The notes under the pieces are model-generated. The model was not told the origin of the DNA. It saw only the letters and a program-made list of their open reading frames with translations, and ran no database searches. Shown in pieces: positions 1-9,182 of a stretch of 64,000 bases of DNA. The stretch is from Mesorhizobium sp. M7A.F.Ca.US.008.03.1.1 (GTDB taxonomy: Bacteria > Pseudomonadota > Alphaproteobacteria > Rhizobiales > Rhizobiaceae), in NCBI RefSeq assembly GCF_003997495.1, contig NZ_RZRU01000003.1, positions 372,001 to 436,000 on the forward strand. Reading direction: 5' to 3'. The position numbers and the translations under genes are program-made. Position 1 is the stretch's first letter. Each line of letters starts with the position of its first letter.

Positions 1-548
1 CCGATCGTGTAGAGACCACCCGCCGCCATGTTGACCGAACAAAAGCCGCCATGGGCGGCGAAATTCGGCGTGCCGAACTGGCTCGCCCACCAGCCCGTCA
101 AGGATTGGGATTGATCGCGGCCGGTGAAGAAGGCCAGCTTCTTGGGGTCGGTCCGGCGGATGGCCGAGAGCCGTTCCGTCGCGATCGCGAATGCCTCCTC
201 CCATTCGATCTCGCGGAATTCGCCGGAGCCGCGAGGGCCGGTGCGCAGCAATGGCTTCTTCAGCCTTGCCGGGCTGTAGTGCTGCATGATGCCGGAGCTG
301 CCCTTGCCGCAGATCACGCCACGATTGACCGGATGGTCCTTGTTGCCGTTGATATAGCGGACCTTGCCATCCTTGATGTGCACGTCGATGCCGCAGCGGC
401 AGGCGCACATGTAGCAGGTCGTCTTGGCGATGCTGTCGGAAACGTCAGGCGAGGTGTCGACGCCGTCGCCTTCATCGGGTGCGCGCGTGTCGGCAAGCGG
501 GCGTTGCGAGGGTGCCGAATTCGCGCCGCGCGGCGGTCCCTGCATCAT
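1..548 (-). CDS. Molybdopterin oxidoreductase, formate dehydrogenase type (5' part only)
   Basis: The gene runs off the left edge, so only about 182 N-terminal residues are visible. After a disordered 45-residue leader comes the 4Fe-4S Mo/W bis-MGD N-terminal domain: a TTCYMCACRCGIDV cysteine cluster, then NRGVICGKGSSGI with the fourth cysteine, then FTGRDQSQSLTGWWASQFG typical of the cofactor-binding start of the molybdopterin domain. The family transfers electrons from formate or similar small substrates through the Fe-S cluster. Formate is the likeliest substrate, but nitrate-reductase-like relatives cannot be excluded without the rest. The start is ATG at 548, which overlaps the stop of the small upstream ORF as ATGA; a second in-frame ATG follows directly. 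A LysR gene is divergent and may regulate it. Confidence 0.85.
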   Translation of the reverse strand, partial: MMQGPPRGANSAPSQRPLADTRAPDEGDGVDTSPDVSDSIAKTTCYMCACRCGIDVHIKDGKVRYINGNKDHPVNRGVICGKGSSGIMQHYSPARLKKPLLRTGPRGSGEFREIEWEEAFAIATERLSAIRRTDPKKLAFFTGRDQSQSLTGWWASQFGTPNFAAHGGFCSVNMAAGGLYTI

Positions 549-703
549 GATCCGGTGGTACCTGTACGGCCCATGGATTTGGCCCGTGTCTTCGGTCCGG
601 GGCCGCGCATGTAATGCTCTTCCGGATGGTAGCGATCGCCGGCCAGCCGCCGCCTTATGCCGCGGGTCCAATGCGCAAGCAGGGATCTGAACCGCCCGAT
701 CAT
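545..703 (-). CDS. Small basic 52-residue protein coupled to the oxidoreductase
   Basis: A 52-codon frame starts at ATG 703 and stops with TGA at 547-545, so that stop and the oxidoreductase start share bases (ATGA). This arrangement indicates translational coupling. The product is very basic (an RRRLAGDRYHPEEHYMRG core and a KTRAKSMGRTGTTGS tail) and has no membrane segment. A purine-rich AAAGAG lies a few bases before the start. I do not recognise a family. The frame stays open upstream as far as 1390, antisense to the LysR gene, so part of that openness may be chance. The overlap and position are the best arguments for a real gene; it could act as a leader peptide or maturation partner, but that is a guess. 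Confidence 0.45.
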   Translation of the reverse strand: MIGRFRSLLAHWTRGIRRRLAGDRYHPEEHYMRGPGPKTRAKSMGRTGTTGS

Positions 704-826
704 GCTGCTCTTTGCGATCCCTCGGCGAATTTTTTCTAACTTCGCTCGAAAACTTAGAATAAAGCTATCGATCTGTCTAATCAGTTGTTCTTGTAAATTC
801 GATCGATATTGGTTCTTAATACACCC

Positions 827-1720
827 ATGACCCTGGACCAGTTGCGGATTTTCGTCGCCGTCGCCGAACGCGGCCATATGACCAAGGCGGCGGAACTGCT
901 GGGCATTTCGCAGTCGGCCGCATCGGCGGCCATCCGGGCGCTTGAAGAGCAGCACGGCGTCCATCTGTTCAACCGCGTAGGCCGCAACATCGAGCTTGCC
1001 CAGACCGGCCACCGGTTCCTGCCCGAGGCCAAGGCCGTGCTCGAACGGGCCGCCGCCGCCCGCAATGTGCTGGAACATGTCTCGCAGACGGTCACCGGCA
1101 GCCTCTCGATCGCCGCCAGCCAGACCATCGCCAGCTACTGGCTGCCGCGCCGGCTGGCTTCCTTCCACGAAGCCTATCCGGCCGTCAGGCTGAGCGTCTC
1201 CATCGGCAACACCAGGCAGGTGGAGGCCAATGTTCTCGATGGCGCGGCGGATCTCGGCCTGGTCGAGGGGCGCACCGAGTCCGACATCCTGCGCCGCACC
1301 AAGGTCGACGTCGACAGGCTGATGCTGGTGGTCGCCAGCACGCATCCGGAGATCGCCGAAGTCGCGCCCGGCCACTCCGACATCAAGCACCTGCGCTGGA
1401 TCATCCGCGAGGGCGGTTCGGGCACGCGCGAAGTGCTGGAGGATCTGGCGCGCCGCGAAGGGATTTCACTCGCCGACTTGCAGATATTCCTGGAGCTGCC
1501 GAGCAATGAGGCCATTCGCCAGGCGGTCGAGGCGGGAGCCGGCGCCACCATCATTTCGGAGCTTGTCGTGGCCCGTGCTGTGGCCGAAGGCAGTCTGAGA
1601 TCGGTGCCGCTCGAACTGCCGAAACGCGACTTCGCCATGATCACCCATCGCGATCGCCAGGCAAGCCTGGCCCAGATGGCGCTCAAGGCGCATCTGGGTA
1701 CGTCAGCAGACCATGGGTGA
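827..1720 (+). CDS. LysR-family transcriptional regulator
   Basis: A 297-residue LysR-type regulator. The N-terminal winged helix-turn-helix occupies about residues 1-65 (MTLDQLRIFVAVAERGHMTK, then AAELLGISQSAASAAIRALE), followed by the usual linker helix and a two-lobed effector domain of the PBP2 fold (IAASQTIASYWLPRRL, then GNTRQVEANVLDG). ATG 827 was chosen because it begins the conserved MTLDQLRIF; the frame also has a TTG 18 bases upstream. It is divergent from the molybdopterin oxidoreductase and its small coupled ORF, with about 120 bases between the starts, which is the classical LysR arrangement. Control of that oxidoreductase is inferred from position only. The effector is unknown. 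Confidence 0.9.
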   Translation: MTLDQLRIFVAVAERGHMTKAAELLGISQSAASAAIRALEEQHGVHLFNRVGRNIELAQTGHRFLPEAKAVLERAAAARNVLEHVSQTVTGSLSIAASQTIASYWLPRRLASFHEAYPAVRLSVSIGNTRQVEANVLDGAADLGLVEGRTESDILRRTKVDVDRLMLVVASTHPEIAEVAPGHSDIKHLRWIIREGGSGTREVLEDLARREGISLADLQIFLELPSNEAIRQAVEAGAGATIISELVVARAVAEGSLRSVPLELPKRDFAMITHRDRQASLAQMALKAHLGTSADHG

Positions 1721-1731
1721 GGCAGGCCGGG

Positions 1732-2988
1732 TTAGCCGAACTTGCGCTGCGCATCCAGCGCCAGACCAAGTCCGACCGAGCCGAACATGTCGCCTTCGAT
1801 GACGGATGCCTGCGGCACCAGCGACAGGATTTCTCGCCTTGCCAGCGGGATCGCGGTCGATCCGCCGGTCAGGAACACCGCGGTGATGTCGGATGGCTTC
1901 ACCTCAGCGTCGCGGATGGTCTGCGCCACCGTTGCGGTGACCCGCTCGATGTCCCTGGCAATCGTGGCATCCAGCCCGTTGCGCGTGATTTCGGCGGCGA
2001 ACTCCGCACCCGGCAGCTTCACGGCTACATGGGCGGACGAGCCGTCGGTCAGCTCTATCTTGGCCTTCTCGACAAGTGCCGCCAGCGCGTGTCCGTAGCG
2101 GTGTTCGACGATGTGGATGAAACGGTCGACCAGGTCGGCGCGCTCGGCCTCGTAGCGGATCTGGCGCAGATGCGTCATCGCCCTGGCGGTGTAGACCAGA
2201 TTGATGCGCTGCCACGTCGCGAGGTCGATGAAGTAGCTTGCCGGCAGATTGCGCTTGCCGTCCTTGGTTGGCGTCAAATAGCCGAGCTGCGGCATCACAT
2301 GGGCGATGCTCAGCAGCCGGTCGAAATCCGTGCCGCCGATATGAATGCCCCGGCTGGCCAGGATATCGTCCTTGCGGTCGAGCGAACGGGAGCGCTGCGG
2401 TGAAACGCGCACGATCGAGAAGTCCGACGTGCCGCCGCCCATATCGATGATCAGCGCCAATTCCTCGCGTGTCACCTTCTGTTCATAGTCGAGCGCCGCC
2501 GCGATCGGCTCGAACTGGAAAGCGATGTGCTTGAAGCCTTGGGCGCGTGCTGCCTTTTCAAGTTCGCCCTGGGCGTTTGCATCTGCCTCAGGATCGTCGT
2601 CGACGAACTGTACCGGACGGCCGAGTACCACGGTCTCGACCAAGCCGCCGGCATCCTCCTCCAGCTTTTTGCGCAGATGCCCGAGGAACAGGCCGACGAT
2701 TTCCATGAAGCCGATCGACCGCGATTTGATGCGGGTCTTTTCATGGGCCAGCGAACTGCCGAGCACGCTCTTCAGCGAACGCATCAGCCGGCCTTCGATG
2801 CTGTCGGTGTAGTTGGCGATGGCGTGGCGGCCAAAGCAGGTGCGGTTGTCCTCGAAGTTGAAGAACACGGCGCTGGGCAGCGTCACCTGGCCGTCCTCAA
2901 GCGCGACGAGGCGCGGCTGCCCGTTGCGGACCACGCCAACGGTGGAGTTCGAAGTGCCGAAGTCGATGCCGCCGAAGGCTGGTCGCAT
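1732..2988 (-). CDS. Hsp70-family protein, YegD type
   Basis: A 418-residue actin/Hsp70-fold ATPase. The phosphate-1 loop GIDFGTSNSTVGVV is at residues 7-20, the phosphate-2 region LALIIDMGGGTSDFSIVRV near residue 190, and the adenosine motif FLTGGSTAIPLARR near residue 385. The protein ends right after the nucleotide-binding domain, so it lacks the DnaK peptide-binding and lid domains (DnaK is about 640 residues). This matches E. coli YegD, an Hsp70 relative whose client is not established. No DnaJ or GrpE gene is nearby. The gene is convergent with the LysR gene, 11 bases away. Confidence 0.9.
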   Translation of the reverse strand: MRPAFGGIDFGTSNSTVGVVRNGQPRLVALEDGQVTLPSAVFFNFEDNRTCFGRHAIANYTDSIEGRLMRSLKSVLGSSLAHEKTRIKSRSIGFMEIVGLFLGHLRKKLEEDAGGLVETVVLGRPVQFVDDDPEADANAQGELEKAARAQGFKHIAFQFEPIAAALDYEQKVTREELALIIDMGGGTSDFSIVRVSPQRSRSLDRKDDILASRGIHIGGTDFDRLLSIAHVMPQLGYLTPTKDGKRNLPASYFIDLATWQRINLVYTARAMTHLRQIRYEAERADLVDRFIHIVEHRYGHALAALVEKAKIELTDGSSAHVAVKLPGAEFAAEITRNGLDATIARDIERVTATVAQTIRDAEVKPSDITAVFLTGGSTAIPLARREILSLVPQASVIEGDMFGSVGLGLALDAQRKFG

Positions 2989-3158
2989 GACAAGTTCCTG
3001 TATTTGTCGTCGGCGAGCCGAGAGGCGCCATGAGAAATCGCGCGCTGCCCGGGGGACGGGCTGCTCTGCCGAACCGAATTGTTTGTGTCTGCCACTTGGC
3101 TGGGGAGCGCGGTCTACCGCATGCCCCGGTAAAGGGAAACCACCTTTCGGGAAAAGTT

Positions 3159-3262
3159 CTGAAGTGCGTCGCGTTTGAGCGGATTCACGCGACGCACTTC
3201 AGGTCTTCGATTCGATGCATGTCGTTCTCCCAAAACCGGGGCCACTTTTGGGCGACATGCAT
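3159..3262. repeat. Two-module palindromic repeat (RIME-like), copy 1
   Basis: Module A (3159-3202) is a near-perfect inverted repeat with arms CTGAAGTGCGTCGCGT and ACGCGACGCACTTCAG around a 12-base loop. Module B (3215-3262) has ends ATGCATGTCG and CGACATGCAT around an inner CCAAAA/TTTTGG pairing. The same A-B order occurs on the opposite strand at 42492-42592. Such composite palindromes fit the rhizobial intergenic mosaic elements. The element abuts the TIGR02186 stop codon and may also act as a transcript-end stabiliser. Confidence 0.8.
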
Positions 3263-4053
3263 TAATCCCGCCGGAAGATCAGCCTTCCGAGCCAGCCTGT
3301 CAGCATGGCTAGCGATATCGCGAACACGCCATAGAGGAAGGAATAAGTGTGCGCGACACGGAAGATCGATTGCTCGAAACCGGATTTGCGGATTTCGAGC
3401 TGGGCCGAGCTTTCCTTGATGAACAGGCCGCTCTTGAACAGGAACGCGCGGGCTTTATGGGTTCCAACTGGCACATTTGGCGCCAGCCTCACTGTGGCGC
3501 GGAACAGGTTCTGCGACAGGAATTGCACGCCGCCGACATTCTCGCTGTAGAGGCCGGTCGCCGACTTGCGCTCCCGCAGTGCCGCCGTGAACTCCTGGAT
3601 CGTCGCCGGGCTGTCGCCGGCATCGGCGGGCTGCATGTAGAGGTTGGAGGCGCCGAGCGACAGCTGCTTGTAGCTGTTGGGTTCGGTGATGTCCTGCAGC
3701 GGCCGCGTCGTCGCCACCGAATAGGAGACCGGCACGTTTTCGAAGGTCTCGGAGTCCAGGTTGACCCAGACGCCGAGCACCCTGTCCTTGCGGCGCACCA
3801 CCACCGGTTTGGGCGGACCTTCGAGCACGACGATGATGTCGTAGCGGCCCTGGCGCGCGACGAGTGGATCCGGGTTTTCCAGCGAACCGAAAATGGTCAG
3901 GTCGGCCCCGGAAAAGCCGGCGGTGATCGAGACGTTGTCGGTGGAGAGCCCGATCTGGATGCCTTCGGTCAGCGGGACCTGTGCCTTCGCCGGCACGGCG
4001 GCCGCAAGCAGCGACAGGACAATGGCGGTTGCGAATGTGTTGCGAGCCCTCAT
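3262..4053 (-). CDS. TIGR02186 family membrane-anchored periplasmic protein
   Basis: A 263-residue protein with an N-terminal signal peptide (residues 1-24, ending PAKAQ), a large periplasmic beta-rich region, and one C-terminal membrane helix (about residues 235-257, YSFLYGVFAISLAMLTGWLG) followed by RLIFRRD facing the cytoplasm. The sequence matches the TIGR02186 conserved transmembrane family, usually encoded next to a TauE/SafE exporter, as it is here. The start ATG at 4053 overlaps the exporter's TGA stop, so the two are almost certainly translated together. Its biochemical role is not established; a link to sulfur-anion export is inferred from the pairing. Confidence 0.85.
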   Translation of the reverse strand: MRARNTFATAIVLSLLAAAVPAKAQVPLTEGIQIGLSTDNVSITAGFSGADLTIFGSLENPDPLVARQGRYDIIVVLEGPPKPVVVRRKDRVLGVWVNLDSETFENVPVSYSVATTRPLQDITEPNSYKQLSLGASNLYMQPADAGDSPATIQEFTAALRERKSATGLYSENVGGVQFLSQNLFRATVRLAPNVPVGTHKARAFLFKSGLFIKESSAQLEIRKSGFEQSIFRVAHTYSFLYGVFAISLAMLTGWLGRLIFRRD

Positions 4054-4976
4054 CAGTTGAGGCCCGCGGCAGACAGCGAATAGAGGTTGGGCGGCGTGAC
4101 GAAAAGATCGATCGCCAATCGTATAGCCACCGCCAGCACCAGCAGCGCCAGCAAGGCCCTGAGCTGCTCGCCGCGCAGCCTCTGGCCTGCCTTGGCGCCG
4201 TACTGCGCGCCGGCGACGCCGCCCGCCATCAGCAGGAAGGCCAGCACGACATCGACCGTCTGGTTGGTGGTGGCGTGGACCAGCGTCGTATAGGCGGAGG
4301 TGAAGATGATCTGGAACAGCGAGGTGCCGATGACGACGTTGGTCGGCACTTTCAGCAGATAGATCAGTGCCGGCACCATGATGAAGCCGCCGCCGACGCC
4401 CATGATCGACGACAGGAAGCCGATGCCGGCGCCAAGGCCAAGTACGGGGATGACGCTGACAAACAGTTTTGACGCCCTGAAGCGCATCTTCAGCGGCAAG
4501 CGGTGGATCCAGTTGTGCTGGCCGGATTTCTTCAGCACCGGCGCCGCACCGCTGCGCGTGGCGCGCAGCGCATTGACGCTTTCGACCAGCATCAGCCCGC
4601 CGACGGTGCCGAGCAGCACGACGTAGAGCAATGAGATAAACAGATCGAGCTGGCCGAGCCTGCGCAGGAAGGCGAAGACGTAGATGCCGCCGGTGGAACC
4701 GACAATGCCGCCAGCCAGCAACACCCCGCCGAGCTTGAAGTCGAGCGTCCCGCGCTTCATGTGCGAAAGGACGCCTGAGACGGAGGAGGCAATGACCTGG
4801 TTGGCGCCGGTGGCGACAGCGATCGCCGGGGGGATGTTGTAGAAGATCAAGAGTGGCGTGATGAGGAAGCCGCCGCCGACGCCGAACATGCCCGACAGGA
4901 AACCCACCGCCGCGCCCATGGCCAGCAGGACGAAGATATTGACGGAAATTTCCGCGATCGGGAGATAGATGCCCAC
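4053..4976 (-). CDS. TauE/SafE-family sulfite exporter-like permease
   Basis: A 307-residue polytopic membrane protein with about eight hydrophobic segments. The two repeated TauE/SafE signatures are visible: GFLSGMFGVGGGFLITPLLI near residue 25 and GFLSSIMGVGGGFIMVPALI near residue 185. Members export sulfite, sulfoacetate or related anions across the inner membrane; the substrate cannot be read from sequence. The start is GTG at 4976 and the Shine-Dalgarno is weak, so the exact start is moderately certain. It is the first gene of a two-gene operon with the TIGR02186 protein, with overlapping stop and start codons. Confidence 0.88.
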   Translation of the reverse strand: MGIYLPIAEISVNIFVLLAMGAAVGFLSGMFGVGGGFLITPLLIFYNIPPAIAVATGANQVIASSVSGVLSHMKRGTLDFKLGGVLLAGGIVGSTGGIYVFAFLRRLGQLDLFISLLYVVLLGTVGGLMLVESVNALRATRSGAAPVLKKSGQHNWIHRLPLKMRFRASKLFVSVIPVLGLGAGIGFLSSIMGVGGGFIMVPALIYLLKVPTNVVIGTSLFQIIFTSAYTTLVHATTNQTVDVVLAFLLMAGGVAGAQYGAKAGQRLRGEQLRALLALLVLAVAIRLAIDLFVTPPNLYSLSAAGLN

Positions 4977-5168
4977 CCGTCAGTCTCGATCAGTTCTGCC
5001 TGTCGGCGAATGCAACCGTTGCGGGCATCTTGGACCGACAAGCCAATTCGTTCTTGCGCCGGAGGTGCTGCGAAGTCAAACCGCGCTACGCCGCCGAAAC
5101 AAAAAACATCTCAATCAGTTAACAGGCGAATGTGTGGCAAGGGCGTCGTGGAAACGACGCCTCTGCCG

Positions 5169-8100
5169 TTATTTGCGTGCCAGCAGCGCCTTGACCAGTT
5201 CTTCGTCGACTTCGCCGGTCGCCGGCATCTTGTTGTCGGTCTGGAAAGCCATGATCGCGGTCTTCGTCTTCTGGCCCATCTTGCCGTCGGCGCCGCCGGC
5301 GTCGTAGCCGTTCTTGTTGAGAATGCGCTGGATGTTCTGGACGGCTTTCTTCATGTCGATGCTGGCGGTCGTCTGCGGTGTGCCGTCCTGCCAGGACTCG
5401 GGAATGTCGGCCGAATTGGCTGCTGCATCCAGCGGCTTGGCCTTCCACAGCTCAGTCGCGGCGCGGGCGCGTTCGAGCTGCTCGGGCCGCAGCGCATTGG
5501 CGATCTCGTCACGCTTGGCCGCCGCATCCTTGTCGCCGGTCTTGGCGACGAGCGCGAACCATTTGTAGGATTCCTCGAGGTTCTGCTTCATGCCGACGCC
5601 CTTGGCGGCGAGGATGCCGAGGTTGAACTGGCTGTCCTTGACGCCGACGTCGGCCGCCGCCTGGAACCAGTGCGCGGCCGATTCATTGTCGGTCACGCCG
5701 TCTGCCGCCATGGCGAACAGGACGGCCAGATTGTGCATGCCGCTGGCGTTGCCCTGTGCTGCGGAAAGCTGGTACCAGGTCTTCGCTTTCTTGATGTCGC
5801 GCGCGACGCCGATGCCCTTTTCGTAGAAATTTCCGATGCGGTATTCGGCCGGCGCGAAGCCGAGTTCGGCCGATTTCTCGTACCATTTGGCCGCTGCCGC
5901 CATGTCTTCCTTGACGCCGCGCGACTCGGCATAGCGCGAGCCGATTTCAAACAGCGCCTTGGCGTCGCCGCCGGCGGCGGCATCGCGCAAGGCGGCCGGG
6001 CCGGCATCAGCGGGAATGTCGAACTTTGCCGTCGTTGCCGGCGAAGCGTCCACCGGCGGAACCGCGCCCGTGGTGTCCTTGGCAGTGGCCGGCTCTGCCG
6101 CCATAGGCTGGATGCCGGTGTCGGTATCGGCAGCTTCCGCGGCGACCGGAACGGTCGAGGCCGGCGCAGCCGAGGCTGTCGTCGTCTCGGACACCGCTGG
6201 GTTCGCATCGGCCGATGTGGCCAAGGCGACGGGGGCGGGAACCGGTTCTGCGGTCGGCGCGGCCCCCATCGACTGCTCGGCGCCTGGCGGCGTGGCAATC
6301 ATGCTTTGCGCGGCCACGTCGTCCTTGGTTGCCGCTGCGGACGGCTCGGCCTGTCTGACGGCATGGTCCGGCGCGCTTTCCACTGCCGCGGGCTGCGCGT
6401 CCGTCCTTGGCTGGCTCGCGGCATCGAGCGAGGCGGTCTGCACCGGCTGCGACGCGACGATCGGCACGACATCGTTGCTCGCCACCTGGGCCGGATCGGC
6501 GAAGAAGGCCTTGCCCAGTTGGAGTGCGCCCAGCGCCAGCAGGATCGCGGTTGTCCCCATCAGGATCGGCTTGCGCCGTGCCTTGAGCAGGTCGCCGATC
6601 CGCAGCGCCTTCACTGGTCCAGTCACCGTCGACTGCCGCTTCAGCGCCTCGGCCTCGGCGGCCGCGGCCTGCGCCGCACGCCGGGCCGCGGCGATGAAAT
6701 CCGATTTCGCCGCGTCGGTGTCGCTGGGCTTGGCCGGCTGGCCGCGCTCGTCACGCACGCGCTTCATGATGGCATTGAGGTCGGGTGCGCCGGAGCCGGG
6801 CTCCAGTGGCCGGTTGGCCATTTTCGGATCGAGCGGCTCGTCGAGATCGACGCTCGGTACTGGGGCACTCGGCGCCGAGCCGGCCAGCGGCGGAATGTCC
6901 GCCTCCTTCTTGCCCTTGAAGGCGCGGGCCAGGCCGCCGAACAACGATTTGCGGCCGCCGGCCTGTTCGCCTTTCTCGGCGATCGTGTCCGAGCCGAGAG
7001 CAGCCATGGCCGCGGCCGCTGCGGCTTCGGCGGGCGTGCGCGTTCCCATACCCAGGCCACCCAGGTCGCTGCGAGCACCCGGCTCATTGCGCAGGATGGC
7101 GGCGGCGCGGCCATCGAGATCGGCCATGTCCCCAGTCAATGGCAGGGGCTGATCGATATCCATCGACGGTGCGTCGACAGCCATCTTGGGTCGCCGTGCG
7201 CCGCGCCAGTTGCTCGGCTCGACCGGTGCCGCATCCAGTAGTTCGCTCATCGCCTCGACCGGCTCGCCGGGTTCGAGCGAACCCAGCCGGTCGACGATCT
7301 TGAGCAACGTGTCGTGGATGGCCTCGAACGTTCTCGAATTGCGCTCGTCGGAGCGCCGCGTCAGCGTTTCAAGCGTCTTCAAATCCTGGGCGAGGCCGGA
7401 AACCGCGGTCGTATTGGCGCTCGAACCGGCCAGCGATTGCACTGCGTTCTCGGCCGCTTCGCGCGCCGCGCCAAGGATGGAATCGCGGGTTCCTGCGAGC
7501 GACTTTTCAATTTCGTTGAGACGCGGGCTGATGTCCTCGAATTCCGGCAGCGGGGTGCTGGGCTTGGAAAGATGAGCGGACAGGCCGGCAACCTGCGCCT
7601 CCAGGCTGCGGATCAGCGCCGGATCGATGCCGGCGACCTGTGCGGCCGACGCGTCCAGCCGGCTTGAAATGTCTTCGAGCCGGCTCTCCAGGCCGCGGAT
7701 CGCGGCTTCGCCCGCAGGATCGGGTACACGCGTTTCCATACGTTTGGCGAGCGCTGTAAAGCGGGCATCGATGGCTTCCATGATGCCGGCGCTGTCGACC
7801 TGCGGCATGCGCTGGTCGAGCCTGTCGGCAACCTCGTCCAGTCTGCGCTCGAGATCGCGGAACAGCATGTTGCCCTGTTCGATGGCGTCACCCTGGCGGC
7901 GTTCCATCATGCTCGACAGCACGTCGAAGCGCTGCTCCAGCCCATGGAAGATGTAGTCGGCGTCAGGCATGGCGGGTGCCTGGTCGATCTTGTCGGCGAT
8001 GAGTGCGATCTGCTTGGCAAGGCGCTCCATCGCCTGCTCCGGCAGATTGGCGCGGCCGGCGAGTTCGTCGACCCGGCCCGACAGCGTGCTCAACCGGTCC

Positions 8101-9182
8101 ATGACCGCGTTGCCTGGACGATCCTGCGCCACTTCCTCGATCTGTCGGGCAAGCGAGTCGATCCGCTTCTCGATGCGCTCGAAAGCCTCGTGGTCGAATG
8201 AATTGGCTTGCGCGGCGACCGTGGATGCAACGATGGCGCGGGAAATCTCGTCCAGCCGCTCGTCGATCATGCCAAGCGTGTCGCTGCCGCGATTGTCTTG
8301 CTGGCTGGCGAAATGGTCGACAGCGCCGGCAAGCGTGCGCACCTTCTCTTCCAGCGAGCGCAGCGACAACGATTCCGGCAAATTGTTGACGGCATTGCTG
8401 ATTTGCTCCAGCCGGGCGGTGAGAGCAGACAGGCCCGGGTCGTCCGAGCGCTTGCGCTGGTCGGCGTCGACGCGGTCTTCGAACGCCGTCCAGCGGCGAT
8501 CGAAATCGTCCCAGCGGCGGTCGACCTTCTGCACGCTCTCTTCGCGTGCCAGCGTTTCGAGTGCGGCTTTGACCTGTTCGAGCTCGAGCCGCAGCATGTT
8601 GACGCTTCTGTCGTCGCTCTTCTCGGCCAGGGTCTGGATGGCGCCCGAAAGCCGCTCGAACTCAAGGCCGAGTTCAGCGCTGCCCTTGGCCGACGCACCG
8701 GGCCTTGCGCCTGACTGGAAAGCCCGCTCGATGTCCTTGCGCAGCGCTTCGAATTCCCGCTGCAAACCTGCGGTCATCTGGTGGCGCAATTCCTCGCGCA
8801 TGCCGCGCAATTCGCCGGCGATCTTGCCGACCATGGCAACGCCGTCCTCCTGGCCGCGCACGCGATCGATATCGCGGGCAATGGCCTGGTAATTCTGCTC
8901 GAAAGTGGCGGCTCCCTGCATCGGGCTCTTCGGACGCGGCGCGGGCTGCGGGTCCTCATACCAGCGCTGCTGGCCAGAGGGCCGGGCTGTGGGATAGCGC
9001 GCATCGGCACCATATTGACGGGGATCGGGTTGGCGGATTTCGCGTGCCATCGGATCCTCGCGCGTCCGCTCCAGCCGCTGCTCCAGTGTCTCCAGCGACT
9101 GGTTCAACTGCTCGAGCGTGGTCTGCGGCCTGCGCTGCCTGCCGGCATTGAGTGTATCGAGATAGGACCGCTTGCTGTTCAT
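5169..9182 (-). CDS. podJ: PodJ-like polarity factor with Sel1 repeats and a peptidoglycan-binding domain
   Basis: A 1337-residue protein. The first ~700 residues are dominated by heptad-rich coiled coil (many LEQRLE, RLDEISR and LDELAGR stretches). One transmembrane helix lies near residues 870-895 (MGTTAILLALGALQLGKAFF), so the coiled coil should be cytoplasmic. An Ala/Pro-rich periplasmic linker follows, then several Sel1 repeats (about residues 1060-1230, such as AAKWYEKSAELGFAPAEYRI), and a C-terminal peptidoglycan-binding domain (about 1270-1337, NIQRILNKNGYDAGGADGKM). This is the architecture of Caulobacter PodJ, which marks a cell pole and recruits other factors. It is monocistronic here. 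The symbol rests on domain order, not on close identity. Confidence 0.82.
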   Translation of the reverse strand: MNSKRSYLDTLNAGRQRRPQTTLEQLNQSLETLEQRLERTREDPMAREIRQPDPRQYGADARYPTARPSGQQRWYEDPQPAPRPKSPMQGAATFEQNYQAIARDIDRVRGQEDGVAMVGKIAGELRGMREELRHQMTAGLQREFEALRKDIERAFQSGARPGASAKGSAELGLEFERLSGAIQTLAEKSDDRSVNMLRLELEQVKAALETLAREESVQKVDRRWDDFDRRWTAFEDRVDADQRKRSDDPGLSALTARLEQISNAVNNLPESLSLRSLEEKVRTLAGAVDHFASQQDNRGSDTLGMIDERLDEISRAIVASTVAAQANSFDHEAFERIEKRIDSLARQIEEVAQDRPGNAVMDRLSTLSGRVDELAGRANLPEQAMERLAKQIALIADKIDQAPAMPDADYIFHGLEQRFDVLSSMMERRQGDAIEQGNMLFRDLERRLDEVADRLDQRMPQVDSAGIMEAIDARFTALAKRMETRVPDPAGEAAIRGLESRLEDISSRLDASAAQVAGIDPALIRSLEAQVAGLSAHLSKPSTPLPEFEDISPRLNEIEKSLAGTRDSILGAAREAAENAVQSLAGSSANTTAVSGLAQDLKTLETLTRRSDERNSRTFEAIHDTLLKIVDRLGSLEPGEPVEAMSELLDAAPVEPSNWRGARRPKMAVDAPSMDIDQPLPLTGDMADLDGRAAAILRNEPGARSDLGGLGMGTRTPAEAAAAAAMAALGSDTIAEKGEQAGGRKSLFGGLARAFKGKKEADIPPLAGSAPSAPVPSVDLDEPLDPKMANRPLEPGSGAPDLNAIMKRVRDERGQPAKPSDTDAAKSDFIAAARRAAQAAAAEAEALKRQSTVTGPVKALRIGDLLKARRKPILMGTTAILLALGALQLGKAFFADPAQVASNDVVPIVASQPVQTASLDAASQPRTDAQPAAVESAPDHAVRQAEPSAAATKDDVAAQSMIATPPGAEQSMGAAPTAEPVPAPVALATSADANPAVSETTTASAAPASTVPVAAEAADTDTGIQPMAAEPATAKDTTGAVPPVDASPATTAKFDIPADAGPAALRDAAAGGDAKALFEIGSRYAESRGVKEDMAAAAKWYEKSAELGFAPAEYRIGNFYEKGIGVARDIKKAKTWYQLSAAQGNASGMHNLAVLFAMAADGVTDNESAAHWFQAAADVGVKDSQFNLGILAAKGVGMKQNLEESYKWFALVAKTGDKDAAAKRDEIANALRPEQLERARAATELWKAKPLDAAANSADIPESWQDGTPQTTASIDMKKAVQNIQRILNKNGYDAGGADGKMGQKTKTAIMAFQTDNKMPATGEVDEELVKALLARK

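Noticed and set aside
545..1390. A 281-residue reading of the frame before the oxidoreductase
   Set aside because: Most of it is antisense to the LysR gene. Only the last 52 codons fall in free sequence and have a plausible start.
5010..7241. A 743-codon plus-strand open frame
   Set aside because: It lies antisense to the podJ-like gene, has an Arg/Gly/Cys-rich composition and no recognisable domain. It is a product of the high third-position G+C.
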